Shown: one piece after another, positions 17,005 to 25,488 of the stretch | Layout: the number at the start of each line of letters is the position of its first letter | Numbering within the stretch: the stretch's first letter is position 1 | Source of the DNA: Streptomyces sp. NBC_01428 | GTDB taxonomy: Bacteria > Actinomycetota > Actinomycetes > Streptomycetales > Streptomycetaceae | DNA: 64,000 nucleotides | Reading direction: 5' to 3' | Assembly (NCBI RefSeq): GCF_036231965.1 | Contig: NZ_CP109499.1 | Coordinates: 6,634,001-6,698,000 of the forward strand | The notes under the pieces: generated by a model | What the model saw: only the letters and a program-made list of their open reading frames with translations | What the model was told of the DNA's origin: nothing | Databases searched by the model: none | Position numbers and translations under genes: made by a program

Positions 17005-17880
17005 TCAGTTGTCGCGCAGCTTCTTCAGCCGTTCGACGTCCGCCGCGTGCCCCTCCTTGCCTCCCGGCGTCTCGATGATCAGCGGGACGCCCTCGGTGGC
17101 GGGGTGGGTCATCAGGGCGCGGAAGGGGTCCTCGCCGATGTGCCCGGAGCCGATGTTCTCGTGCCGGTCCTTGTGCGCTCCGACGACGTCCTTGGAGTCG
17201 TTGGCGTGGATCAGCTTGAGCCGGCCCTCGCCGACGGTGTCGACCAGCAGGTCGAGGGTCTGGTGCATACCGGTCGGGCCGGTCAGGTCGTGGCCGGCCG
17301 CGAAGATGTGGCAGGTGTCCAGGCAGACGCCCAGCTTCGGGTGGGCGTCGAGGGCCTCGAAGTACGGTCCGAAGTCCCAGGTGCGCGAGCAGAGGGAGGC
17401 GCCCTGGCCCGCGGTCGACTCCAGCAGGAGGAACGGGTCGTCGTCGTGGGTCAGTTCGTCGAGCAGCGGCAGCAGATGGGTCCGTACCTGCCGGAGGGCG
17501 ACGGACCGTTCCCGGCCGCCGGTGGCGCTCCCGGTGTGCACGACGACGCCGAGGGCGCCGATCTCCCGGCCGCGGCGCAGCGAGTGCCGCAGCGACTCCA
17601 CCGACTTCTCGACCGTGGCCTCGGTGTGCGAACCGAAGTTGATCAGGTACGGCGCGTGGACGTAGGCGGGGATCGACGCGGCGGCGCAGGCGGCGCGGAA
17701 CTCCTCGTCCTGCTTCGGGTTCCCGACGGGGGTCGCCCAGCCGCGCGGGTTGGCGACGAAGACCTGAACGGTCTCGGCCGCGAGGTCGCGCGCGTAGGAC
17801 AGGCCGACGGAGCTGAGGCCGCCGGCCACCGGGACGTGGCCGCCGACGGGGTTGCGGAGCTGCTTGCTGGTCACGCCCAT
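17005..17880 (-). CDS. nfo: deoxyribonuclease IV (AP endonuclease, Nfo family)
   Basis: 291 aa, a TIM-barrel enzyme that cleaves DNA 5' of abasic sites in base-excision repair. The zinc-site blocks are in order: the His in YVHAPYLINF, the His in VVVHTGS, Glu in LLLESTAGQG, Asp/His in VCLDTCHIFAAGHD, His in LKLIHANDSK, the DRHENIG block, and the final Glu in LIIETPGG. The start ATG 17880 has no good ribosome-binding site, and GTG 17874 is an alternative two codons in. It is upstream of the DUF4396 gene but separated from it by that gene's own operator. Confidence 0.92.
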   Translation of the reverse strand: MGVTSKQLRNPVGGHVPVAGGLSSVGLSYARDLAAETVQVFVANPRGWATPVGNPKQDEEFRAACAAASIPAYVHAPYLINFGSHTEATVEKSVESLRHSLRRGREIGALGVVVHTGSATGGRERSVALRQVRTHLLPLLDELTHDDDPFLLLESTAGQGASLCSRTWDFGPYFEALDAHPKLGVCLDTCHIFAAGHDLTGPTGMHQTLDLLVDTVGEGRLKLIHANDSKDVVGAHKDRHENIGSGHIGEDPFRALMTHPATEGVPLIIETPGGKEGHAADVERLKKLRDN

Positions 17881-17967
17881 CAGGGTGTCACGCGCCGTCG
17901 GCCGTCCCGCGGGCGGTCCTCGGGCACCCCCGACGCCACCGCTCCGTGAGCCGCGGGCGCTCGTGGC

Positions 17968-19911
17968 TCAGCGGATCTGGATCGTGACGGTCGAGCCCTT
18001 GGGCGCGGTGTCGCCGCCGTCCACGGACTGTTTCTTGACCGTGTCGCCGAAGAGTCCCAGGAGGCCGCGGTCCTCGTCGACCTCGAATCCGGCGTCCTTC
18101 AGCTTCTGCGTCGCGTCGTTCACGCTGTCGCCCACGACGTCGGGGACCTCGATCATCTCGGGCCCCTTGGAGACCGTCAGCGTCACCGTGTCGCCGGTGG
18201 CGGCCTCGTGCTCCGGGTTCGGCGACTGCTGGGCGACCTGGCCCTTGTCGAACTCGGAGTTGACCTGCTGCGTGGCGATCTTCACCTTCAGGCCGGCGTC
18301 CTCCAGCTCCGCCCTGGCGTCCTCGACGGACGAGCCGGTGACGTCGGGCACCTCCACCGGGCTGCCCTTGCTGACCACGAGCGCGATCGCCGAACCGGCG
18401 TGCCGCGAGGTGCCCGTGTCCGGGTCCGTGCTGATCACGGAACCCCGGGGGACGTCCTCACTGAAATCCCGGGTGACCATGCCCGCGGCGAGCCCGGCGT
18501 CCTTGAGCTGAGCCCGCGCCTTGGCCAGCGCGACGCCCGACAGATCGGGCACCTTCACCGTCTTCGGCCCGTCCGACACGGTCAGCGTCACCGCGTCGTT
18601 GTCACGGATCCGCTCACCGACCCCGGGGTCGGTGCTGATGACGCTGCCCCGCTTCACGGTGTCGCTGTAGGCGTGCTCGACCCGCTTGACGTCCAGCCCG
18701 GCGTCCTTGAGATGGTCCCTGGCCTGCCCCTCGGTCTGCGTCAGGACGGGCGGGACCTTCGTGAACTGGCCGGAGTTGATGTACCAGACACCGGCGCCCA
18801 GGCCGAGCACCAGCACGAGGGCGGCGACGACGAACAGCATGCCCCGCCGCGGACGCGTGCGTGCAGGCCGCGAGGGTGCCTCGGGCGGGGCCTGGAGGTA
18901 GCCGGTGCTCTCGAACCGGCTGGTCCGGTTGACGCCGTGGCCCTCGTCCTCGTTCACCGGCAGCGGGCGCTGCATGGACAGCGAGCGCGGGATCACGCTC
19001 GTACGGTCGTGGGCGTTGTCGTGGCCCACGGCGAGCGCGCCCGGCGGTACGGCGTCGAGCTGGTCGGCGGTGAGGGCGGCGCGCGCTTCGAGGACCCGCC
19101 CCAGCAGCGCCACGGCGTCGGCCGGGCGCACCTCCGGATTGCGGGCGGTGGAGGTGGTGACCAGCTCGTCCAGCTCGTACGCCATCCCCGGTACCCGGGC
19201 CGACGGCGGCGGCACGTCCGCGTTGAGGTGCTGGTAGAAGACCTGGGCGGGGGAGTCCCCGGTGTGCGGCTTGGCGCCGGTGAGCATCTCGTGGAGGACG
19301 ATCCCGCAGGCGTAGACGTCGACGCGGGGGTCGGCGGTGCCGTGCTCGATCTGCTCCGGTGCCAGGTACGAGACGGTGCCGAGGACGGCGCCCGTCGTGC
19401 TCGTCACCGTGTCGATCCCGCGCACCAGACCGAAGTCCGCGACCTTGACCCGGCCGTCGTCCCCTATCAGGACGTTCTCCGGCTTCATGTCGCGGTGCAC
19501 GAACCCGGCGCGGTGCGCGGCGCCGAGCGCGGCGAGTACCGGTTCCAGGATGTCGAGCGCGGCCCTCGGCTGGAGCGCGCCGCGGTCGCGCAGCACGTCC
19601 CGCAGGGTGCAGCCGGCGATGTACTCCATCGCCAGGTAGACGTACGACCCGTCGGTCCCCTGGTCGAAGACCTGCACCACGTTGGGGTGCGCCAGCCGGG
19701 CCACCGACTTGGCCTCGCGGATGAACCGGTCGACGAACGAACCGTCCATGGCCAGCGCCGGGTGCATCACCTTGAGCGCGACCACGCGGTCGAGGCGGAT
19801 GTCCAGGGCCCGGTAGACCGTGGCCATCCCGCCGACCGCGATGCGCGCGTCGACGCGGTAGCGGCCGTCGAGCACGTGTCCGACAAGGGGGTCCTGAAGG
19901 GTCGTATCCAC
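17968..19911 (-). CDS. PASTA-domain Ser/Thr protein kinase (PknB/PknL type)
   Basis: 647 aa from GTG 19911. The kinase domain (about 17-280) has AVGGMATVYRA, ATP-site Lys47 in ALKVMHP, catalytic VHRDMKPEN, ADFGLV, a Thr/Ser-rich activation loop and GTVSYLAPEQ. A juxtamembrane linker leads to one membrane segment (LFVVAALVLVLGLGAGVWYI). Four outer PASTA repeats follow, each with 'VPDxxGxxxxxAxxxLxxAGL', as expected for sensing muropeptides or lipid II. Nearby Rv2175c-like (24193) and class II DAHP synthase (13339) genes mirror the Mycobacterium pknL neighbourhood, suggesting a PknL-type kinase. The 237 bases upstream to thiG should hold its promoter. Confidence 0.93.
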   Translation of the reverse strand: MDTTLQDPLVGHVLDGRYRVDARIAVGGMATVYRALDIRLDRVVALKVMHPALAMDGSFVDRFIREAKSVARLAHPNVVQVFDQGTDGSYVYLAMEYIAGCTLRDVLRDRGALQPRAALDILEPVLAALGAAHRAGFVHRDMKPENVLIGDDGRVKVADFGLVRGIDTVTSTTGAVLGTVSYLAPEQIEHGTADPRVDVYACGIVLHEMLTGAKPHTGDSPAQVFYQHLNADVPPPSARVPGMAYELDELVTTSTARNPEVRPADAVALLGRVLEARAALTADQLDAVPPGALAVGHDNAHDRTSVIPRSLSMQRPLPVNEDEGHGVNRTSRFESTGYLQAPPEAPSRPARTRPRRGMLFVVAALVLVLGLGAGVWYINSGQFTKVPPVLTQTEGQARDHLKDAGLDVKRVEHAYSDTVKRGSVISTDPGVGERIRDNDAVTLTVSDGPKTVKVPDLSGVALAKARAQLKDAGLAAGMVTRDFSEDVPRGSVISTDPDTGTSRHAGSAIALVVSKGSPVEVPDVTGSSVEDARAELEDAGLKVKIATQQVNSEFDKGQVAQQSPNPEHEAATGDTVTLTVSKGPEMIEVPDVVGDSVNDATQKLKDAGFEVDEDRGLLGLFGDTVKKQSVDGGDTAPKGSTVTIQIR

Positions 19912-20148
19912 GCAGGTGAGTCTACGAGCCACCACCGGCGGACCGCCCCGTTCGGCCGATACCGGGGCATGACTGCGACCGACCTGTGACGCGCACCGCG
20001 CGCACCGGGACCCCGCTCTCGCACAGGCGTCCGGCCCGCGCGTGTCCGCTCCGGCGGGCCCGTGACCCGCCGCGCCGAGGCACACATCACATGGTGCGCA
20101 CCGGGCGGCGTCCCCGCCGAGGGAGCGGGTGCGCGCATGTCCCGGAGG

Positions 20149-20943
20149 TCAGAACGCGGGACGCTCCGGGTCCAGGGCCGCCATGCCGTCGGTGGGGGAG
20201 GACGCCGAGGCGAAGTGCCGGCGCGGGATGCGGCCGGCCCGCCGCGCCAGGCGTCCGCCCTCCACCGCGTGCCGCATGGCCTCGGCCATCAGCACCGGCT
20301 CCTGCGCGCGGGTCACCGCCGAGGCGAGCATCACCCCAGCGCAGCCCAGTTCCATCGCGAGCGCCGCGTCCGACGCCGTACCGGCCCCGGCGTCCAGGAT
20401 CACCGGCACGCGCGCGTGCTCGACGATCAGCTGGAAGTTGTGCGGGTTGCGGATGCCGAGCCCCGACCCGATGGGCGAGCCGAGCGGCATGACCGCGGCG
20501 CAGCCGACGTCCTCCAGTTTGCGCGCGAGGACCGGGTCGTCGTTCGTGTACGGCAGCACGGTGAAGCCGTCGTCGACCAGCGTCTCCGCCGCGTCCAGCA
20601 GCTCCACCGGATCGGGCAGCAGGGTGCGCTCGTCGGCGATGACCTCCAGCTTGACCAGGTCGGTGCCGAGCGCCTCGCGCGCGAGGCGGGCCGTCAGGAC
20701 GGCCTCGCCCGCGGTGTAGCAGCCGGCCGTGTTCGGCAGGACCCGGATGCCGAGGCGGTCGAGCACCGACAGGACCGAGCCGTGCACGGAGGCGTCCACG
20801 CGCCGCATCGCGACCGTCGTCAGCTCCGTGCCGGACGCCACGAGGGAGCGCTCCAGGACGTCGAGGCTGGGCGCCCCGCCGGTGCCCATGATCAGCCGGG
20901 AGCCGTAGGTCGTGCCCCCGAGGACGAAGGGGTCGTCGGCCAT
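20149..20943 (-). CDS. thiG: thiazole synthase
   Basis: 264 aa TIM-barrel enzyme that builds the thiazole phosphate ring of thiamin from deoxyxylulose-5-phosphate, the ThiS thiocarboxylate and dehydroglycine. The Schiff-base Lys is in DLVKLEVI, and AVMPLGSPIGSGLGI and DAGAGTASDAA are the phosphate-binding C-terminal blocks. It is third in the thiO-thiS-thiG operon, three bases after thiS, with AAGGAGG inside the thiS end. The operon is under the TPP riboswitch at 22322-22417. Confidence 0.96.
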   Translation of the reverse strand: MADDPFVLGGTTYGSRLIMGTGGAPSLDVLERSLVASGTELTTVAMRRVDASVHGSVLSVLDRLGIRVLPNTAGCYTAGEAVLTARLAREALGTDLVKLEVIADERTLLPDPVELLDAAETLVDDGFTVLPYTNDDPVLARKLEDVGCAAVMPLGSPIGSGLGIRNPHNFQLIVEHARVPVILDAGAGTASDAALAMELGCAGVMLASAVTRAQEPVLMAEAMRHAVEGGRLARRAGRIPRRHFASASSPTDGMAALDPERPAF

Positions 20944-20946
20944 GGT

Positions 20947-21147
20947 TCAGCCTCCTTGTACGGCGGTGAGGACCTCGACGCGGTCGCCCTCGGCCAGCGC
21001 GGTGGACGACCACTGCCCGCGCGGGACGACGGTCTCGTTCAGGGCGGCCGCCACCCCCGACGGTGCCGGCGTGAGCGTCGCGACGAGGGTGTCGAGAGCG
21101 GTTCCGGCGGTGATCCGCCGCCGCTCTCCGTTGACGACGATGTTCAT
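20947..21147 (-). CDS. thiS: sulfur carrier protein ThiS
   Basis: 66 aa ubiquitin-fold protein ending in Gly-Gly (TAVQGG), the residue that is adenylated and thiocarboxylated to donate sulfur to thiazole. Family blocks MNIVVNGERR, ALNETVVPRGQW and LAEGDRVEVL are present. It overlaps thiO by ATGA and precedes thiG by three bases. Confidence 0.95.
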   Translation of the reverse strand: MNIVVNGERRRITAGTALDTLVATLTPAPSGVAAALNETVVPRGQWSSTALAEGDRVEVLTAVQGG

Positions 21148-22310
21148 GCGGGCTGCTCCGTGAAGGCGGTGGCGGCGAAGCGCCGCGGGCTGAAGGGGCG
21201 GGCTTCGTCGGGGAGTTCGCCGGTGGTCAGGACGTGCGCCATGGCGTCACCGGTGACCGGCGTGAGGAGCACCCCGTTGCGGAAGTGCCCGGTGGCCAGC
21301 AGCAGCCCGTCCAGCGCGGTCGGGCCGAGCAGCGGCGCGTTGTCGGGGGAGCCGGGGCGCAGTCCCGCGCGGGTCTCGGTGAGCGGCAGCTCGGTGATCC
21401 CGGGCACCAGCTCGTGGGCGTCGCGCAGCAGCTCGTACACGCCGCCCGCCGTCACCGTGGTGTCCCAGCCGAGCTCCTCGCTGGTCGCGCCCACGACGAG
21501 TTCGCCGTTCTCGCGCGGCACCAGGTACAGGTGGCCGCCGCGCACCACGGCCCGCACGGTGCGGTTCAGGAACGGCGCGTACCGCTGCGGCACGGTCAGC
21601 CGCAGCACCTGCCCCTTCACCGGGCGCACCGGCGGCAGGACGTCGTCGGGGACACCGGCCAGCTGCCCGCTGAGACTGCCCCCGGCCAGCACCACCTGGC
21701 CGGCGCCGCGTTCGGTGCCGTCCGAGGTGACCACTCCGGCGGCCCGGTCACGGACGACCGTCAGACGTTCCGCCCAGGTCCGGTGGATGCTCACCCCGGC
21801 CCGCTCGCAGGCCGTGAGCAGGGCCGCCGCGAGGCGTCGCGGGTCGATCTGGTGGTCGCCGTCGACCCGCAGGCCGCCGCGCACCCCGGGGGCGAGCATC
21901 GGTTCGAGGCGACGGCACTCCCGGCCGGTCAGCCACTCCGAGTCGAGCCCCGAACGGCTCTGCAGCGCGTGCAGTTCCCGCAGGTGGGCGCGGTCGTCGG
22001 CGTCCAGCGCGACGGCCAGCGTGCCGCACCGGCGATAGCCCAGGTCCTGGCCGGTCGCCTCGGTGAGTTCGGCGGCGAAGTCCGGATAGCGGCGCGCGGA
22101 GGCGAGGTTGAGGCCGAGCAGGGTCTCCTCGCCGTAGTGCAGCTCGGTGACGGCCGCGAGCATCCCCGCCGCGACCTGAGCGGCCCCGCCACCCGGCTCG
22201 GGGTCGACGAGCGCGGTGGTGAACCCGCGCTGCGCGGCCCGCCAGGCCGTGACCAGACCGATGATCCCGCCCCCGATGACGAGGACGTCGGACGAACGTG
22301 CAGGCGACAT
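21144..22310 (-). CDS. thiO: glycine oxidase
   Basis: 388 aa FAD-dependent amine oxidase of the DAO family that oxidises glycine to dehydroglycine for thiazole synthesis. The dinucleotide-binding fold is DVLVIGGGIIGLVTAWRAAQ (residues ~8-27). Also present are AAGMLAAVTE, GGLRVDGDHQIDPRRL and the C-terminal RAGLRPGSPD and ATGHFRNGVLL blocks. ATG 22310 follows GGGAGGGG at the end of the riboswitch, so the switch can occlude it. Confidence 0.95.
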   Translation of the reverse strand: MSPARSSDVLVIGGGIIGLVTAWRAAQRGFTTALVDPEPGGGAAQVAAGMLAAVTELHYGEETLLGLNLASARRYPDFAAELTEATGQDLGYRRCGTLAVALDADDRAHLRELHALQSRSGLDSEWLTGRECRRLEPMLAPGVRGGLRVDGDHQIDPRRLAAALLTACERAGVSIHRTWAERLTVVRDRAAGVVTSDGTERGAGQVVLAGGSLSGQLAGVPDDVLPPVRPVKGQVLRLTVPQRYAPFLNRTVRAVVRGGHLYLVPRENGELVVGATSEELGWDTTVTAGGVYELLRDAHELVPGITELPLTETRAGLRPGSPDNAPLLGPTALDGLLLATGHFRNGVLLTPVTGDAMAHVLTTGELPDEARPFSPRRFAATAFTEQPA

Positions 22311-22321
22311 GGGCGTCCAGC

Positions 22322-22417
22322 CCCTCCCTTCGCCGGCATGACCCGGATCAGGTTCGTACGGTCGGAGGCCGCCCAGCCTCCCTCTCAGCCCGTTGCGTAC
22401 GGGCTCCCGCGAGTGCT
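22322..22417 (-). ncRNA. TPP riboswitch (THI element)
   Basis: The minus strand carries the conserved aptamer cores: CGGGCTGAGAGGGAGG (P2/J2 region), then GAACCTGATCCGGGTCATGC and GCGAAGGGA. The outer P1 stem would be formed by the GGGAG-rich edges. The ribosome-binding GGGAGGGG overlaps its 3' end, so translational control is likely: TPP binding should hide the thiO start. It controls thiO-thiS-thiG. Confidence 0.95.
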
Positions 22418-22472
22418 TTACGGTGGCCACCCTAGCCCGCCCTCCCCCGACTCGGTAAGGGAGCCTCCGCCC

Positions 22473-22850
22473 ATGGCACGCTCGCTCGACGGCCTCGTCC
22501 TCGCCCCGGTCGCCGACCAGGCACCGGGCCAGGTGGGCACCCGCACCCGCTTCGCCTACCGGGAGCAGGACGGCACGGTCTGGGCCGACTACACGGGCGG
22601 CGACGTCGTCCGCGGACACCTCGTCGGGACCCGCGAGGGCGACCGCCTCGACTTCCGCTACGTCCAGCTCAAGACCGACGGCACCACCTCGTCCGGGCAC
22701 TGCGTGTCGCTGGTGACCGAACTGTCCGACGGCCGGGTGCGGCTGGTGGAGACCTGGGCCTGGGAGTCGCAGGCCGGGTCGGGCACCAGCGTCGTCGAAG
22801 AGGTCCCGGAGACGGCCGCTGTGCAGCAGATCACCGAGCACGTCCGCTGA
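22473..22850 (+). CDS. small conserved protein of unknown function
   Basis: 125 aa, cytoplasmic, probably all-beta. Blocks such as TRTRFAYREQDGTVWADYTGG, VRGHLVGTR, LDFRYVQL and GHCVSLVTELSDGRVRLVETWAWES resemble small proteins sometimes labelled, without good reason, 'N-acetylglutamate synthase'. I do not assign a function. ATG 22473 follows GGGAGCC. It is divergent from the TPP riboswitch operon and 32 bases before the next gene. Confidence 0.75.
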   Translation: MARSLDGLVLAPVADQAPGQVGTRTRFAYREQDGTVWADYTGGDVVRGHLVGTREGDRLDFRYVQLKTDGTTSSGHCVSLVTELSDGRVRLVETWAWESQAGSGTSVVEEVPETAAVQQITEHVR

Positions 22851-22882
22851 CTGACGAATTGTCAGGTGTCTATGGTGATCAG

Positions 22883-24115
22883 GTGAGCGAGCAGACGCAG
22901 GCGAAGGCGCAGGGGTCCCCCGCACGGCGGGTCGTCGTGGTGGGCGCGGGCATGGCCGGGGTGCAGACGGCGGTCGCCCTGCGCGAACAGGGCTTCACGG
23001 GAACCGTCACGCTGATCGGCGCGGAGCCCCATCAGCCGTACGACCGGCCACCGCTGTCCAAGGCCGTCCTGCTCGGCAAGGCCGAGGGCTCCGCCTTCGA
23101 CGTCGACTTCGAGGCCCTCGACATCGACCTGCGGCTCGGCCTGGAGGCCCTCGGCGTGCGCGCCGGGGACCATGAACTCGACACGGCCGGCGGACCCGTC
23201 CCGTACGACGTCCTGGTCGTCGCCACCGGCGCCGAACCGATCCGGCTTCCCGGCGCCGAGGGCGTGCCGGGGGTGCATCTGCTGCGCACGCTGGACGACG
23301 CCGACCGGCTGCGGCCGGTCCTGCTCCAGCAGCACGACATCGTGGTCGTCGGCGCCGGCTGGATCGGCGCCGAGTTCGCCACCGCCGCCCGCGAGGCCGG
23401 CTGCGCGGTCACGGTCGTCGAGGCCGCCGACCGGCCGCTCGCCGCCGCGCTGCCCGCCGAGGTGGCCGCGCCGATGGCCGCCTGGTACGCGGACAGCGGC
23501 GCCACGCTGCGCACGCACACGCGCGTGGAGCGCGTCGAGCCCGGCGCCGTGGTCCTGGACGACGGTTCCCGGGTGCCGGCCGGCGCCGTGGTCGTCGGCA
23601 TCGGGGCGCGGCCCGCGACCGGGTGGATCGCCGCCTCCGGCATCACGCTCGGCGCCGACCGGGAGATCCTCGCCGACGACCACCTGCGCACCTCGCTGCC
23701 GGACGTCTACGCCGTCGGGGACTGCGCCTCCTTCCCGTCGGGGCGCTACGAGGACCGCCTCCTCGTCCACCACTGGGACAACGCGCTCCAGGGACCCCGA
23801 ACCGTCGCCGCGAACATCGTCGGCGAGACGCCCGCCGCCTACGACCCGGTGCCGTACTTCTGGTCCGAGCAGTTCGGCCGCTTCGTGCAGTACGTCGGCC
23901 ACCACACCCCCGACGACACCCTGGTGTGGCGCGGCGACCCCTCGGGCACCGCCTGGTCGGTGTGCTGGCTCCGCGAGACACGCCTGGTCGCCCTCCTGGC
24001 GGTGGGCCGCCCGAGGGATCTCGCGCAGGGCCGCCGGCTCATCGAGGCGGGCGCCCGCATGGATCCGCTGCTGCTCGCGGACCCGTCGAGGCCGCTGAAG
24101 ACCGCCACGGTCTAG
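22883..24115 (+). CDS. NAD(P)/FAD-dependent ferredoxin-reductase-type oxidoreductase
   Basis: 410 aa from GTG 22883. The FAD-binding fold VVVVGAGMAGVQTAVALREQ is at about residues 14-33, followed by PYDRPPLSKAVL, the ATG motif VVATGAEP, the NAD-binding loop VVVGAGWIGAEFA and YAVGDCAS. A C-terminal reductase domain begins around YFWSEQFGRFVQYVG. This is the CamA/BphA4 ferredoxin-reductase group, which passes electrons from NAD(P)H to ferredoxins or P450 chains. No P450 or ferredoxin gene is adjacent; the closest is bfd 8 kb away. The partner is unknown. Confidence 0.9.
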   Translation: MSEQTQAKAQGSPARRVVVVGAGMAGVQTAVALREQGFTGTVTLIGAEPHQPYDRPPLSKAVLLGKAEGSAFDVDFEALDIDLRLGLEALGVRAGDHELDTAGGPVPYDVLVVATGAEPIRLPGAEGVPGVHLLRTLDDADRLRPVLLQQHDIVVVGAGWIGAEFATAAREAGCAVTVVEAADRPLAAALPAEVAAPMAAWYADSGATLRTHTRVERVEPGAVVLDDGSRVPAGAVVVGIGARPATGWIAASGITLGADREILADDHLRTSLPDVYAVGDCASFPSGRYEDRLLVHHWDNALQGPRTVAANIVGETPAAYDPVPYFWSEQFGRFVQYVGHHTPDDTLVWRGDPSGTAWSVCWLRETRLVALLAVGRPRDLAQGRRLIEAGARMDPLLLADPSRPLKTATV

Positions 24116-24192
24116 GGCCGGGACACGGGCCGTCGCCCCAGGTCGGACGCCCTCGGCTTCCGACTGTCGGTCCGGGATGGCAGGCTTGTCCC

Positions 24193-24564
24193 GTGACCGA
24201 GATTGACGCAAAGATCGATGCTCTCGTCCCCGCCTGGCTCACCCTCCCCGACATCGCCGAACAGTTCGGCGTCGAGGTGACCCGCGTCCGGCAGCTGGTC
24301 AAGGACGGCCAGCTGATCGCCGTACGCCGTGGTGAGAACCGCGCGCTGCACGTCCCCGCCGCCTTCATCGACGTGGACGAGCAGAAGGTCGTCAAGGGCC
24401 TGTCCGGCACCCTGACGCTCCTGAGGGACGACGGCTTCTCCGACGAAGAGGCCCTCGAATGGCTCTTCACCCCCGACGCGACCCTGCCCGGTACCCCCGC
24501 GCAGGCTCTGAGCGAGAATCGCGGCACGGAGGTGAAGCGCCGCGCCCAGGCGCTCGCCGTCTGA
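24193..24564 (+). CDS. Rv2175c-family winged-helix DNA-binding protein
   Basis: 123 aa from GTG 24193. The N-terminal half is a winged helix-turn-helix (TLPDIAEQFGVEVTRVRQLV, then KDGQLIAVRRGENRALHVPA). The C-terminal part (LSGTLTLLRDDGFSDEEALEWLF) is the second conserved helical region of the Rv2175c family. In M. tuberculosis the homologue is a DNA-binding substrate of the PASTA-less kinase PknL, encoded next door. Here a PASTA kinase gene lies 4.3 kb upstream, on the other strand. DNA targets are unknown. Confidence 0.9.
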   Translation: MTEIDAKIDALVPAWLTLPDIAEQFGVEVTRVRQLVKDGQLIAVRRGENRALHVPAAFIDVDEQKVVKGLSGTLTLLRDDGFSDEEALEWLFTPDATLPGTPAQALSENRGTEVKRRAQALAV

Positions 24565-24660
24565 CCTGAAACGAGACAGTCCGGCGCGGGGAGAGCGCGG
24601 CGGCCCGGGACGAACCCGGCCGTCATGCCTCCCCGCGCACCGACCCCGGGGGATCCACGC

Positions 24661-25320
24661 ATGCCCGCAGCAGCCGCCACTTCCGCCCGCGCCCGGCTCG
24701 CCGACGCCCGCGTCTACCTCTGCACCGACGCCCGCAGGCGCCAGGGAGACCTCGCCGACTTCCTCGACACGGTCCTCGCGAGCGGGGTCGACATCGTGCA
24801 GCTGCGCGACAAGGGCATGGAGGCCGCGGAGGAGCTGGAGCACCTCCGGATCCTCGCGGACGCGTGCGCCCGCCACGGCAAGCTCCTCGCGGTCAACGAC
24901 CGGGCCGACGTGGCACACGCCGTCGGCGCCGACGTGCTGCACCTGGGCCAGGGCGACCTGCCGGTCCCCGCGGCCCGCGCCATCCTCGGCGACGAGGTGC
25001 TGATCGGCCGCTCCACGCACTCCGGCGCGGAGGCCGAGGCCGCCGCCGTCCAGGACGGCGTGGACTACTTCTGCACCGGCCCCTGCTGGCCCACCCCCAC
25101 CAAGCCCGGCCGGCACGCACCCGGCCTCGACCTGGTCCGGCACACCGCCGCCCTCGGCACCGACCGCCCCTGGTTCGCGATCGGCGGCATCGACCTCGGC
25201 CGCCTCGACGAGGTGCTCGAAGCGGGCGCCCGCCGCGTCGTCGTCGTCCGTGCGATCACCGAGGCGGACGACCCGGGCGCCGCGGCGTCCGAGTTCGCGA
25301 AGCGGCTGCGCCAGGCATGA
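24661..25320 (+). CDS. thiE: thiamin-phosphate synthase
   Basis: 219 aa from ATG 24661. It joins the thiazole and pyrimidine phosphates into thiamin phosphate. YLCTDARR, VQLRDKGM, LLAVNDRADVAHAVGAD, LHLGQGDLP, IGRSTHS, GPCWPTPTKPG and AIGGID are standard ThiE blocks that bind pyrophosphate, Mg and substrates. An upstream ATG at 24625 lacks a ribosome-binding site. It is separated from the riboswitch operon and has no visible THI element of its own. Confidence 0.94.
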   Translation: MPAAAATSARARLADARVYLCTDARRRQGDLADFLDTVLASGVDIVQLRDKGMEAAEELEHLRILADACARHGKLLAVNDRADVAHAVGADVLHLGQGDLPVPAARAILGDEVLIGRSTHSGAEAEAAAVQDGVDYFCTGPCWPTPTKPGRHAPGLDLVRHTAALGTDRPWFAIGGIDLGRLDEVLEAGARRVVVVRAITEADDPGAAASEFAKRLRQA

Positions 25321-25488
25321 CCCCGAGGGGCGGAGCCCCAGCGGCCCCGGGGTCGTCGCGGCCGGGAACGGACGCCCCCGCAGGCCGAGACCAGCCCCCT
25401 TGTCCGAGGGGTGGACAAGAAACCGGCAGATGGGACAAATGGCAGCGGTTCGGTTGGGGGAGAGGCACCCTCTGACTAACCTGCGAGT

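Noticed and set aside
25321..25488. Possible SAM or cobalamin riboswitch before metF
   Set aside because: No conserved aptamer cores were found; only a GC-rich imperfect hairpin and a -10-like TAACCT.
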